Assembly (NCBI GenBank): GCA_030149595.1
Contig: JASFBI010000008.1
Coordinates: 1 to 12,214 of the forward strand
Length of the DNA: 12,214 nucleotides
Origin: Desulfobacterales bacterium
Lineage (GTDB): Bacteria > Desulfobacterota > Desulfobacteria > Desulfobacterales > DAOWNP01
Direction: 5' to 3'
The stretch's first letter is position 1, and every line of letters starts with the position of its first letter. The notes under the pieces were generated by a model. The model was not told where the DNA came from, did not search any database, and saw only the letters and a list, made by a program, of their open reading frames with translations. The translations under genes were made by a program, and so were the position numbers. Shown here one piece after another: positions 1 through 7,897 of the stretch.

Positions 1-28
1 TCTATTAAAAAGTTTTGTAAAATCCATA

Positions 29-1219
29 CTAATCAGCTTTTCTTCTTAAAAAAGTAGGAACGTCTAAATTATCATTATCAAGTACAATGGGTTTTTTGCT
101 GATATCTTCTTTCAGATTAGACGGATATTTGGGTTGTCTTATAAAAGTCGGCTGATCAAGATTTATCACCCCGCTTTTATAATCTTCAGGCGAAATATCT
201 CTTACCCTGCCCCTTAGTTTTCCACTCTCTATTTTTTTTCTGATTGACACAACAGGTTTTGATGAATCTTCAATGCCTGTTGCAATTACAGTAACACGCA
301 TCTCATCACCCATATCTTCATCTATGGTCTGACCCCAGATAATCTCTGCATCATCTCCAACTTCTTCATGAATTCTTTCAGATGCTTCTGCCATCTCTTC
401 CATTTGAAGATCGCTTGAACTGGTTATATTGAGCAATACTCCCTTTGCACCTGAAATGGATATATCTTCCAAAAGCGGATGGGATATTGCTTTTTCAGCT
501 GCTTCCTTGGCTCTGTTATCTCCACTTGCAATGCCTATACCCATAAGAGCCATCCCTGCTTTTGACATAATTGTTTTTACATCAGCAAAATCCAGATTAA
601 CAAAACCCGGCACAATTATAAGATCAGTAATCCCTTTTACTGAATGCAGAAGAATTTCATCGGCTTTTTTAAACATATCAATCATCTTGGCATTTTTGGG
701 AGCTATTCCACGTAATCTGTCATTTGGTATGGTTATAACAGTATCTGCAACCTCTTTTAAAATATCTATTCCCTCTTCTGCAAGGATCATTCTTTTTTTG
801 CCTTCAAAACTAAATGGCTTTGTAATAACAGCAACAGTCAATGCACCTATTTCCTTGCATATTTCAGCAACAACTGCTGCTGCTCCTGTTCCGGTTCCAC
901 CCCCAAAACCAGCTGTAATAAACACCATGTTGCTTCCATCCAACGCTTCTTTTAATACTTCTTTAGATTCCAAAGCAGCATCCCGTCCTATTAAAGGATT
1001 CATCCCTGCACCAAGACCCTGGGTTAACGCTGATCCTATCTGAATTTTTATCTTGGCGTTGGATTTATCTAATGCCTGAATATCTGTATTGGCTGTTATA
1101 AATCCTACTCCAAGCAAATTTGACTCGATCATATTGTTTATAGCGTTTCCTCCAGCACCTCCTACACCAATCACCCTTATTTGAGCTGTCTGACTGCTTT
1201 TTTCATAAGAAAAATCCAT
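29..1219 (-). CDS. ftsZ: FtsZ, tubulin-like division GTPase
   Basis: FtsZ polymerises into the ring that organises septation. From ATG 1219 it has 396 residues (398 from ATG 1225); the positions below use the longer numbering. The N-terminal VIGVGGAGGNAINNM begins the GTP-binding domain, with the tubulin signature GGGTGTG at 108-114. The T7 loop NLDFADV (210-216) has Asn210, Asp212 and Asp215 for GTP hydrolysis across the filament interface. A variable linker (about 330-386) precedes the conserved C-terminal peptide LDVPTFLRRKAD, which binds FtsA. The linker segment INLDQPTFIRQP also resembles FtsZ of Desulfobacterota as I recall. The stop is TAG (31-29) immediately after the normal C-terminal peptide, so here TAG clearly acts as a real terminator. 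This is the last gene visible; the 28 bases beyond hold no recognisable hairpin. Confidence 0.98.
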   Translation of the reverse strand: MDFSYEKSSQTAQIRVIGVGGAGGNAINNMIESNLLGVGFITANTDIQALDKSNAKIKIQIGSALTQGLGAGMNPLIGRDAALESKEVLKEALDGSNMVFITAGFGGGTGTGAAAVVAEICKEIGALTVAVITKPFSFEGKKRMILAEEGIDILKEVADTVITIPNDRLRGIAPKNAKMIDMFKKADEILLHSVKGITDLIIVPGFVNLDFADVKTIMSKAGMALMGIGIASGDNRAKEAAEKAISHPLLEDISISGAKGVLLNITSSSDLQMEEMAEASERIHEEVGDDAEIIWGQTIDEDMGDEMRVTVIATGIEDSSKPVVSIRKKIESGKLRGRVRDISPEDYKSGVINLDQPTFIRQPKYPSNLKEDISKKPIVLDNDNLDVPTFLRRKAD

Positions 1220-1227
1220 ATACATAA

Positions 1228-1235
1228 CCCCTTTT
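1228..1235 (-). promoter_or_regulatory. ribosome binding site of ftsZ
   Basis: The minus-strand AAAAGGGG lies 8 bases before the ATG at 1219 but only 2 before the ATG at 1225. This spacing makes 1219 the better start of ftsZ, although both ATG codons are in frame. Confidence 0.5.
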
Positions 1236-1260
1236 AAAATTTAGTTAATTACTATATGCA

Positions 1261-2484
1261 TTATATGATATCTGAAAACCATTTTTTCATATGATTAATA
1301 ATCCTCTGGAAAATATTTGAATCATTTATTTTAAAGTTTTCCTGAGATATATTATTAATTCCAAAATTAATAAGTCCTACACCTGTTGCATACATTGGAT
1401 TGTTTACAACATCCACAAGCCCTTTTATTTTTGTGGGAGTTCCAATACGAACAGGCATATCAAAAACTGATTCCGCTACTTCAGCAACACCTTCTAAAAG
1501 TGCTGTACCACCTGTAATCACCAGCCCTGATGTAATCATATCTTCCATTCCTGCTCTAAAAAGTTCACGCTTAATTAAAAAGAACATCTCCTCCACACGG
1601 GGTTCGATAATTTCTGTTAAAATTTGTTTTGGCAGCTTTCTCGGCTTTCTGCCTCCCATTCCAAGAATTTCAATAAATTCATTCTCTTTTATACTGTCTG
1701 ACAAACATGTACCATGTGCTATTTTAATCTCTTCAGCCTCGGTTACAGGTATTTTAAGACCTATGGAAATGTCATTTGTAATACTGTTACCACCCAGTGC
1801 CAGAACAAATGTGTGCCTTATATGGTTTCTGGAAAAAACTGCAAGATCTGCGGTTCCACCGCCAATATCTATAAGTCCTACTCCTATCTCTTTTTCCTCT
1901 TCAGATAGAACAGATTCACCTGATGCCAATGCTTCCAAAACAATTTCACAAACATCAAGCCCTGCCCTGTTTGCACATTTTATTATGTTATGGGCACATG
2001 CTATTGCTCCTGTTACAATATGAATTTTTGCTTCTAATCGTATTCCTGACATACCTACCGGATTTTGGATTCCAGGTTCATCATCTACAATAAATTCCTG
2101 CTCAATTATATGAATAACTTCCCGATCCATGGGTATTGCTATAGCTTTTGCTGCATCAACAACACGATCCACATCATTTTTTGTTATCTCTGGTCCTTTT
2201 ACAGCTATAACTCCCTGACTATTTAAACCTGTAATATGCCCGCCTGCAATTCCGGTATACACAGATGAAATTTCACAACCAGCCATGAGTTCTGCTTCTT
2301 CAATAGCCTTTTTAATTGATTTTACAGTAGCATCAATATCTACTACTACCCCTTTTCTGAGACCAACAGAAGGATATGAACCAATTCCTATAATATTTAA
2401 ATCACTTCCGGTTACCTCTCCTACTACTGTACAGATTTTTGTAGTACCTATATCCAAACCAACTATCATTTCATTCATTAACAC
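1261..2484 (-). CDS. ftsA: FtsA, actin-like tether of FtsZ
   Basis: FtsA is an actin-fold ATPase that anchors FtsZ filaments to the inner membrane and recruits later division proteins. It has 407 residues. The phosphate-1 loop is VGLDIGTTKI (8-17), phosphate-2 is DIGGGTADLAVF (206-217) and the adenosine motif is LVITGGTALLEGV (321-333). Between the first two lies the FtsA-specific 1C domain (about 89-168). The C-terminus NHMKKWFSDII has basic and bulky hydrophobic residues and fits the amphipathic membrane-targeting helix. The GTG start at 2484 is chosen for its spacing from a strong ribosome site. It ends with TAA, and ftsZ begins after about 35-40 bases. The FtsA/FtsZ pair is intact and adjacent as expected. 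Confidence 0.97.
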   Translation of the reverse strand: MLMNEMIVGLDIGTTKICTVVGEVTGSDLNIIGIGSYPSVGLRKGVVVDIDATVKSIKKAIEEAELMAGCEISSVYTGIAGGHITGLNSQGVIAVKGPEITKNDVDRVVDAAKAIAIPMDREVIHIIEQEFIVDDEPGIQNPVGMSGIRLEAKIHIVTGAIACAHNIIKCANRAGLDVCEIVLEALASGESVLSEEEKEIGVGLIDIGGGTADLAVFSRNHIRHTFVLALGGNSITNDISIGLKIPVTEAEEIKIAHGTCLSDSIKENEFIEILGMGGRKPRKLPKQILTEIIEPRVEEMFFLIKRELFRAGMEDMITSGLVITGGTALLEGVAEVAESVFDMPVRIGTPTKIKGLVDVVNNPMYATGVGLINFGINNISQENFKINDSNIFQRIINHMKKWFSDII

Positions 2485-2485
2485 A

Positions 2486-3310
2486 CTAAACCTCCTTCAG
2501 TATATAAGGGTATGGCTTTTCTGATGCGGGTTTTATTATAACTCTGTTTAGGAAATTAATATTTATTGAAGCAATCGCATCTAATTTTTTACTCTGCTTT
2601 AAATATTTTATTACATAAAACAGCTTGTCAAATTTTTCTGGCAAATTATTAAAGCCCATGCATATTGAAAATTTATATCCATCAGGAATAACCGAAATTC
2701 CTATCTCTCTGTCTGTTACAATTCTTTTGATCTTTAACTGGTGAAATTTTTTTTCATACTCTATCTTAGCTTTTACTGCACCAAGTGCCTGCTCATAGGA
2801 AAAGCTCCCTGGCTTTCCACCGATACTTATGTCTCTGTAATCAATCCCTTTTATCACAGGAATATCTTCTGGATCACCTTTTTCCCACTCTTTAAATATT
2901 GCCCCTTTATTATTAACAATATATTTTCTATCCATAGATAATATTGCAAAAGGCTCATGCTCAACAATTTTTATTACTACTGTTGATGGATATTTTCTTT
3001 TAACCAAAGCTTTTTCAACCCAAAAATTATTAATAACATTAAATTTTGCCTTATTTAAATTTATTGATAAAATATTCTGGTTTAATGACAAACCAGCCTG
3101 CTTTATAACCTGTTTCGATAAAAGATGATTTGTTCCTGAAACTTTAATAGATTTAGCCCTAAAATAATCACACTGGGTTACAACATCATAAATAAATATA
3201 CAGGCAATGTTTAATGAAACAAAAACAACAAGTATCCCTGCAACCGTAAATAGTAACAACTTTTTTTCAGGAGCACTGCTATTTTTTCTGTTTATTAATT
3301 TATTTCTCAT
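2486..3310 (-). CDS. ftsQ: FtsQ, divisome protein with a POTRA domain
   Basis: FtsQ is a single-pass inner-membrane protein that links early and late division proteins (FtsB and FtsL partners by family knowledge). From the ATG at 3310 it has 274 residues. A basic cytoplasmic tail is followed by one membrane helix at about 18-43 (LLLFTVAGILVVFVSLNIA). Next comes a POTRA domain at about 50-119, from FRAKSIKVSGTNHLL to KRKYPSTVVIKIVEHEP, and then the FtsQ beta domain with YIVNNKGAIF and the DIPVIKGI segment. Sequence identity in this family is usually low, so position between murB and ftsA and the domain order carry the call. A TTG at 3331 would add seven residues and overlap murB by 11 bases; neither start has a good ribosome site. 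The stop is TAG (2488-2486), lying between the ftsA ribosome site and its start codon. Confidence 0.92.
   Translation of the reverse strand: MRNKLINRKNSSAPEKKLLLFTVAGILVVFVSLNIACIFIYDVVTQCDYFRAKSIKVSGTNHLLSKQVIKQAGLSLNQNILSINLNKAKFNVINNFWVEKALVKRKYPSTVVIKIVEHEPFAILSMDRKYIVNNKGAIFKEWEKGDPEDIPVIKGIDYRDISIGGKPGSFSYEQALGAVKAKIEYEKKFHQLKIKRIVTDREIGISVIPDGYKFSICMGFNNLPEKFDKLFYVIKYLKQSKKLDAIASININFLNRVIIKPASEKPYPYILKEV
2491..2497 (-). promoter_or_regulatory. ribosome binding site of ftsA
   Basis: AAGGAGG on the minus strand lies 6 bases before the GTG at 2484 and 12 before the in-frame ATG at 2478, so it favours GTG. It lies within the last codons of ftsQ, so a ribosome finishing ftsQ passes directly over it, suggesting translational coupling. 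It is the strongest Shine-Dalgarno I see in the window. Confidence 0.7.
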
Positions 3311-3320
3311 CTGTTTTATA

Positions 3321-4274
3321 TTACCCAACAATAATTACTTCAGGTTCTAAAAAAATTTCATATCTGGCATGTACTTCTTTCTGAATTATTTTTTGAAGAG
3401 TAATTATATCATTTGCTGTTGCACTGTTTTTGTTAACAATAAAATTACCATGCTTTTCAGATACCGCAGCACCGCCTACTGCCATACCCTTTAAACCACA
3501 CAGTTCAATAAGCTGTCCTGCAAAATATTTGGAGTTTACCGGGTTTTTAAAAAAACAACCTGCACTGCAAAATTCCCTTGGCTGACTTGCCTTTCTTTTA
3601 TTAATTACAGCCACAGCTTCTTCTCTTGCAGTTTTTTTATCAGATGACATTAAAGAGAGCATACAACTTGCTATTATATGTTTATTACTTGTAGGCAGCC
3701 CTGAACCAATATTTGTAAGTTCCAGTTTTCTGTATGAAAAGTTCAAATACCCTTTATTTAATGTCTTATAATGCCCCGATGGAGTCAAAACATCTATGGA
3801 TTCTACTACATCTCCCATGGAACCACTATCACTTCCAGCATTCATCATTATACCACCACCCATGGTACCTGGAATTCCCAATGCAAAATTAAATCCCAAA
3901 AATCCATTTTTTATGGCAAAACTGCATACAGCTGCCATTGTTGTTCCTGATGTTACTGCAATTTTCACAGACTGCCTGTTCTGTTCTTTTATTAGTATTC
4001 TGCCTGATTTATCCAAAATCCGGATCACTACACCTGAAAAGCCAGTATCTTTTACTAATAAATTTGTCCCTTTCCCCATAACAAAATATTTAATACGGTT
4101 GTTTAAGCAAAATTTAATAATTTTTTTTGCTTCTTTAACATATTTTACAGAAACTACCGCATAAGCCTTCCCCCCTGCTTTAAATCTGGTATATTTTGAC
4201 ATGGGACAATTAAAGTCCACATCATTTCCAAAGTTGTCTTTAAACCATTTTATAAATTCATTATCAAAAGACAT
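3321..4274 (-). CDS. murB: MurB, UDP-N-acetylenolpyruvoylglucosamine reductase
   Basis: MurB is the FAD enzyme that reduces UDP-GlcNAc-enolpyruvate to UDP-MurNAc with NADPH. The 317 residues include the FAD-binding stretch FVMGKGTNLLVKD (64-76), GIPGTMGGGIMMNAG (133-147), the SYRKLEL segment with active-site Tyr181-Arg182, and the C-terminal LEPEV with its conserved Glu. The proton-donor motif reads SAGCFFKNP, with Cys240 where E. coli has Ser229, so the catalytic Ser is replaced by Cys (codon TGT at 3557-3555). The length and lack of the E. coli C-terminal insertion suggest the shorter type II form. The start is ATG at 4274, with AAAGG about 9 bases upstream. It ends with TAA just before or inside the start of ftsQ. 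No ddl gene follows, unlike in E. coli. Confidence 0.96.
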   Translation of the reverse strand: MSFDNEFIKWFKDNFGNDVDFNCPMSKYTRFKAGGKAYAVVSVKYVKEAKKIIKFCLNNRIKYFVMGKGTNLLVKDTGFSGVVIRILDKSGRILIKEQNRQSVKIAVTSGTTMAAVCSFAIKNGFLGFNFALGIPGTMGGGIMMNAGSDSGSMGDVVESIDVLTPSGHYKTLNKGYLNFSYRKLELTNIGSGLPTSNKHIIASCMLSLMSSDKKTAREEAVAVINKRKASQPREFCSAGCFFKNPVNSKYFAGQLIELCGLKGMAVGGAAVSEKHGNFIVNKNSATANDIITLQKIIQKEVHARYEIFLEPEVIIVG

Positions 4275-4290
4275 TTTTCAAAACCTTTTT

Positions 4291-5661
4291 TTACGATAAT
4301 GTTTCTAAAACATTATCTCCTATTTTCCAAACATCCCCTGCTCCAAGAGTTAAAAGAATATCGTCTCTTTTTAAACGGGAAGATATATATTTTAAAGCCG
4401 ATTCAAAATCCTTTGCATAACAGACATCTTTATGACCATGCAAGATTATTTCCTGGCAAAGGGAATTTCCGTCAAATCCATTGATCGGCTTTTCTCCTGC
4501 CCCATAAACCGGTAAAACAACAAGAAGATCCGATTGATAAAATGATTTTATAAACTCTTTAAAAAGGTCCCTGGTTCTTGTATATCTATGGGGCTGAAAT
4601 ACCACAACAGACCGTCTGTCAGGATAGCATGATTTTATAGTATCTAATGTTGTTTTAATTTCAGTAGGATGATGTCCGTAATCATCAATTACCATAATTC
4701 CATTAACTTCCCCTTTAACCTCTAACCTTCTCGCTACACCATCTATAGTTTCCAATGCTTTTTTTATAACATCAAAGGGTATATTAAGCTCAACTCCCAC
4801 AACAATACTTGCAAGAGCATTGTTAACATTATGAACACCCGGAAGATTTAAAGATACCCTGCCTAATTTATTATTTTGATGAAATACAGAAAACTCACTT
4901 TTTGTGCCAAAACATTTTATATCTTTTGCCTTAAAATCAGCCTGGGTACTAATTCCATAGGTTACATATCTTTTTTCTATAAAGGGGATAATGCTCTGTA
5001 CATATTCATTGTCAAGACATATCACACAAAGACCATAAAAGGGAACTCTATTTATAAACTGTAAAAAAACTTTTTTTATCTCATCTATATCTTTATAAAA
5101 ATCTAAATGTTCTTTATCTATATTTGTCACTACTGCAATGGCAGGAGAGTACTTTAAAAAAGACCCATCACTTTCGTCAGCTTCTGCAACTATAAACTCA
5201 CCTTTACCTAACAGTGCATTTGTACCTATGCTTTTAAGCTTGCCCCCAATAACTATTGTAGGATCTAATTTACCCTCTCCTAAAACCGATGCTATTATAG
5301 ATGTTGTGGTTGTTTTCCCATGGGCTCCTGCTACAGCAACACTATATTTAAGACGCATAAGTTCAGCCAGCATTTCAGCTCTTGGAATAACCGGTATAGA
5401 TGCTTTTTTTGCAGCAATAACTTCAATATTATCAGATTTTATGGCAGAAGAGACTACAATCACATTTGCATTTAAAATATTCTCTTTTTTATGGCCCCTG
5501 TATATTGTTCCACCAAGCTTTGCAAGACGCTTTGTTATTTCCGTTGATCTTACATCAGAGCCTGATACCCTGTATCCAAGATTTAACAATAGTTCTGCAA
5601 TACCACTCATCCCTATTCCGCTTATTCCAACAAAATAAATATGATATTTCTCTATATACAT
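4291..5661 (-). CDS. murC: MurC, UDP-MurNAc:L-alanine ligase
   Basis: MurC is the first of the Mur ligases and joins L-alanine to UDP-MurNAc with ATP in the cytoplasm. It has 456 residues, normal for the family. The N-terminal UDP-binding loop is VGISGIGMSGIAE (11-23), the P-loop is AGAHGKTTTT (111-120), and EADESDGSF follows at 160-168. Then come NIDKEHLDFY, which is MurC-type, and DDYGHHPTEI with the double His characteristic of MurC. VFQPHRYTRT and TLGAGDVWKIG near the end complete the pattern. The ATG at 5661 is the only sensible start, and it overlaps the end of murG by 10 bases. The stop is TAA, and murB follows after 16 bases. No defect is visible. Confidence 0.97.
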   Translation of the reverse strand: MYIEKYHIYFVGISGIGMSGIAELLLNLGYRVSGSDVRSTEITKRLAKLGGTIYRGHKKENILNANVIVVSSAIKSDNIEVIAAKKASIPVIPRAEMLAELMRLKYSVAVAGAHGKTTTTSIIASVLGEGKLDPTIVIGGKLKSIGTNALLGKGEFIVAEADESDGSFLKYSPAIAVVTNIDKEHLDFYKDIDEIKKVFLQFINRVPFYGLCVICLDNEYVQSIIPFIEKRYVTYGISTQADFKAKDIKCFGTKSEFSVFHQNNKLGRVSLNLPGVHNVNNALASIVVGVELNIPFDVIKKALETIDGVARRLEVKGEVNGIMVIDDYGHHPTEIKTTLDTIKSCYPDRRSVVVFQPHRYTRTRDLFKEFIKSFYQSDLLVVLPVYGAGEKPINGFDGNSLCQEIILHGHKDVCYAKDFESALKYISSRLKRDDILLTLGAGDVWKIGDNVLETLS

Positions 5662-6779
5662 GTGTTTTTATTCTCTGCATTATTATTTAATATTAGATTA
5701 TAGCAACTTTTAACAATTATTTTTGCTGCATCCGGTTTTCCGCATTTTTTTGCATTACTCTCAAGGTCTCTTAATAAATTTCGGTTTTTTTGGTAAAAAT
5801 TAATTTTCTCTGCAATACTTTCCCCGGTTACAAGATGATCTAAAATCAGATCCCCTGCTTTTTGATTTTGCAGTGATTTAGCATTTTCGTACTGGTGATT
5901 ATCCGATGCAAAAGGATATGGAATATAAACTGCCCCACGGCCCATAGCTGTTATTTCAGCAATAGTTGTGGCTCCTGCCCTGCATATTATAAGATCAGTT
6001 TTTTTATACTGTTCATGCATATTCATAAAAAAAGCACTTGTGTTAACACTGCATCCAAATTTTTTATAAATTTTTTCTGTCTTTTCTAAATCTTTTTTAC
6101 CTGTCTGATGTATAAAATTAATATTATCTAAGTTTTCTATATGGGGCAGAGCATCCACTATGCCTGTATTTATACTGTGTGCACCCTGACTTCCTCCACA
6201 AATCAATACTGTAAACTTTTTATCTTTTTTATCTGTGTTTTTTAAAAAATCTATCTCTCCTATATTTTTTCTTACAGGATTACCTGTAATCTCTGTTTTT
6301 TTATCAGAAAAAAAAGAGATACTATTTTCAAAAGAGATAAATATTTTGTCTGCTATTTTACACAATATTCTGTTTGTTATTCCTGGTAATGAATTTTGCT
6401 CATGTATTACTGTTTTTATACCTAAAATCCATGCTGCAAAAACCACAGGACCTGATACATATCCACCCATACCTATTACTATATCCGGTCTATATTTTAT
6501 TATTTTATACATTGCCTGGAAAATTCCAGCAGGTATTTTATATATTACTTTTAAAAGAGGGACTACCCCCCGCCCCTTAAGACCTTCTGCTGTTATCTGA
6601 ACCTGATTAAAATCCAGTTTTTCCAAAATAGTTTTTTCAAATGTTTTTTGCGTTGTAACAAACAAAACATTATTTCCCAAGTCAGCTTCTATAAATGCTT
6701 CTGCTATAGCAATTCCAGGAAAAAGATGCCCCCCTGTTCCACCGCATGCAATCATTATTTTAAGAGGTTTTAAATTCAA
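5652..6779 (-). CDS. murG: MurG, lipid II synthase (UDP-GlcNAc transferase)
   Basis: MurG is the peripheral inner-membrane GT-B glycosyltransferase that transfers GlcNAc from UDP-GlcNAc to lipid I, making lipid II. It has 375 residues, slightly longer than E. coli MurG. Glycine-rich loop GGTGGHLFPG lies at 13-22, GMGGYVSGP near 103-111, HEQNSLPG at 126-133 and GNPVR at 176-180. The C-terminal domain has GGSQGA (205-210), CRAGATTIAE (276-285) and the UDP-GlcNAc-binding stretch PYPFASDNHQYENA (297-310). The start is TTG at 6779, overlapping the ftsW stop as TTGA. The first methionine (ATG at 6755) would remove the strand leading into the first glycine loop (KIM before IACGGTGGH), so TTG is preferred, with moderate certainty. 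It ends in TAG (5654-5652) inside the first codons of murC, a 10-base overlap. Confidence 0.96.
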   Translation of the reverse strand: MNLKPLKIMIACGGTGGHLFPGIAIAEAFIEADLGNNVLFVTTQKTFEKTILEKLDFNQVQITAEGLKGRGVVPLLKVIYKIPAGIFQAMYKIIKYRPDIVIGMGGYVSGPVVFAAWILGIKTVIHEQNSLPGITNRILCKIADKIFISFENSISFFSDKKTEITGNPVRKNIGEIDFLKNTDKKDKKFTVLICGGSQGAHSINTGIVDALPHIENLDNINFIHQTGKKDLEKTEKIYKKFGCSVNTSAFFMNMHEQYKKTDLIICRAGATTIAEITAMGRGAVYIPYPFASDNHQYENAKSLQNQKAGDLILDHLVTGESIAEKINFYQKNRNLLRDLESNAKKCGKPDAAKIIVKSCYNLILNNNAENKNTCI

Positions 6780-7897
6780 TCTTTTGCAGATCCTATATTT
6801 ATAAGAATTCCAATCAGCATCATGTTAATTACAAGGGAAGATCCCCCATAGCTTAAAAACGGCAGAGTAAGTCCTGTGGTTGGGAAAATTCCCAATGCAA
6901 CGCCCATATTAACAGAAACCTGAAGACTAAGCGCAATGGTAATACCAACAGCAACAATTGCTCCTTCTCTGTTTTTTGCATTCAGTGCTATAAAAATACC
7001 TTTCCACAAAATCACACAATAAAAACATATTATAAAAAGCACTCCAACCAGACCAAACTCTTCACCAATAACAGCTAAAATAAAATCTGTATGGGGTTCA
7101 GGAAGATAAAACAACTTTTGAAAGCTTTGACCCAGACCTGTACCCCAAAAACCTCCTGTCCCAAATGCCATAAGAGAATGTGTTAACTGATAGGCTGAAT
7201 CCAGCTGATTTTCCTTGTTCCATGGATCCAAAATTGCAAGAATTCTCAGTATGGGCTACCCTTTAAAATACATTAATGCTACTACAATCGGCATAAAAAT
7301 AACAACCGGTATAAAAAGATGTAAAACAGGTACTCCCCCTACAAACATTATTGAGCTGATAATTGTAAAAAGTATAATAATAGAACCAAAGTCAGGCTGC
7401 AGGTATAATAAAACAGCAAATATAAAAAACAGTATTAAATGTGGAAGGGAACTTATGTAAAAATCCTTAATTTGAGGCAGTTTTTTAGTTAAAGAGTAGC
7501 CTAAATATAAAATTATGGAAAATTTAATAAATTCCGCTGGCTGAAATGTAAAACAGCTTACTTTAAGCCAGCGCATGGCACCCCCTGACTCAACCCCCAT
7601 ACCTGTAAAAAGGAGGCATAAAAGAAGAACAGCAATACCAACCAGCAAATTGGAAATATATTTTTTTGTAAATACTGTATATGGTACATAAATGCAGACC
7701 ATCATAAGTATTAAACCTGCAGCAGAGTGCTTCACCTGATTAATGCAAAACCTGTTTGCCTGGTCTGGATCATCCTGGGCCGTTAATGTTGAACTGGCAC
7801 TATAAATCATTATTATTCCGATTAAAACCAGAACAGTCACTGTAAAAAAAAGTATCCTGTCAAATTTTCTGTTTTGCTGTTTTGAATGCTTTTTCAT
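6776..7897 (-). pseudogene. ftsW: FtsW, septal peptidoglycan polymerase (SEDS), interrupted by an in-frame TAG
   Basis: FtsW is the polytopic SEDS-family glycosyltransferase that polymerises lipid II at the division septum with its partner FtsI. Read through, it has 373 codons. The first part (7897-7256, 213 residues) starts at ATG overlapping the murD stop and carries the N-terminal membrane helices, with YSASS near the end of helix 1 and LQPDFGS. The second part (7255-6776) has ILDPW, the YQLTHSLMAFGTGG segment, EPHTDFILAVIGEE (the Asp in HTDF is, by family knowledge, the key residue) and the signature PTTGLTLPFLSYGGSS. The TAG at 7258-7256 (codon 214) keeps frame and falls at the Tyr of the usual PYR-L-x-R-L motif just before the large extracytoplasmic loop. 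The first fragment lacks the key Asp and the second lacks half the helices. A TTG at 7231 could restart, but no ribosome site is seen. RodA is the main alternative; the Mur context favours FtsW. Confidence 0.88.
7256..7258 (-). other. in-frame TAG stop inside ftsW
   Basis: On the coding strand the order is AAA GGG TAG CCC ATA CTG AGA, with the same frame on both sides. Relatives have Tyr-Arg where this gene has stop-Pro, so TAC CGC changing to TAG CCC would need two base changes in adjacent codons. Confidence 0.95.

Noticed and set aside
1..28. Terminator downstream of ftsZ
   Set aside because: Only 28 bases are visible and they show no GC-rich stem followed by a T-run on the minus strand; the region needed lies outside the window.
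429..1043. Long plus-strand open frame opposite ftsZ
   Set aside because: It is the antisense shadow of a strongly conserved ftsZ, with no ribosome site and composition typical of a reverse frame. Similar plus-strand frames opposite ftsA, murB, murC, murG, murD, mraY and murF were rejected for the same reason.
6776..7231. Second half of ftsW as a separate short membrane protein starting at TTG 7231
   Set aside because: The frame is open up to the TAG at 7258 and continues the FtsW motif order exactly, and no ribosome site precedes the TTG. It is a fragment, not an independent gene.
7256..7258. Pyrrolysine insertion at the ftsW TAG
   Set aside because: TAG is the normal terminator of four genes in the window, the position is a Tyr in a structural motif and not a known pyrrolysine site, and mraY has a comparable break at TAA, which pyrrolysine cannot explain.
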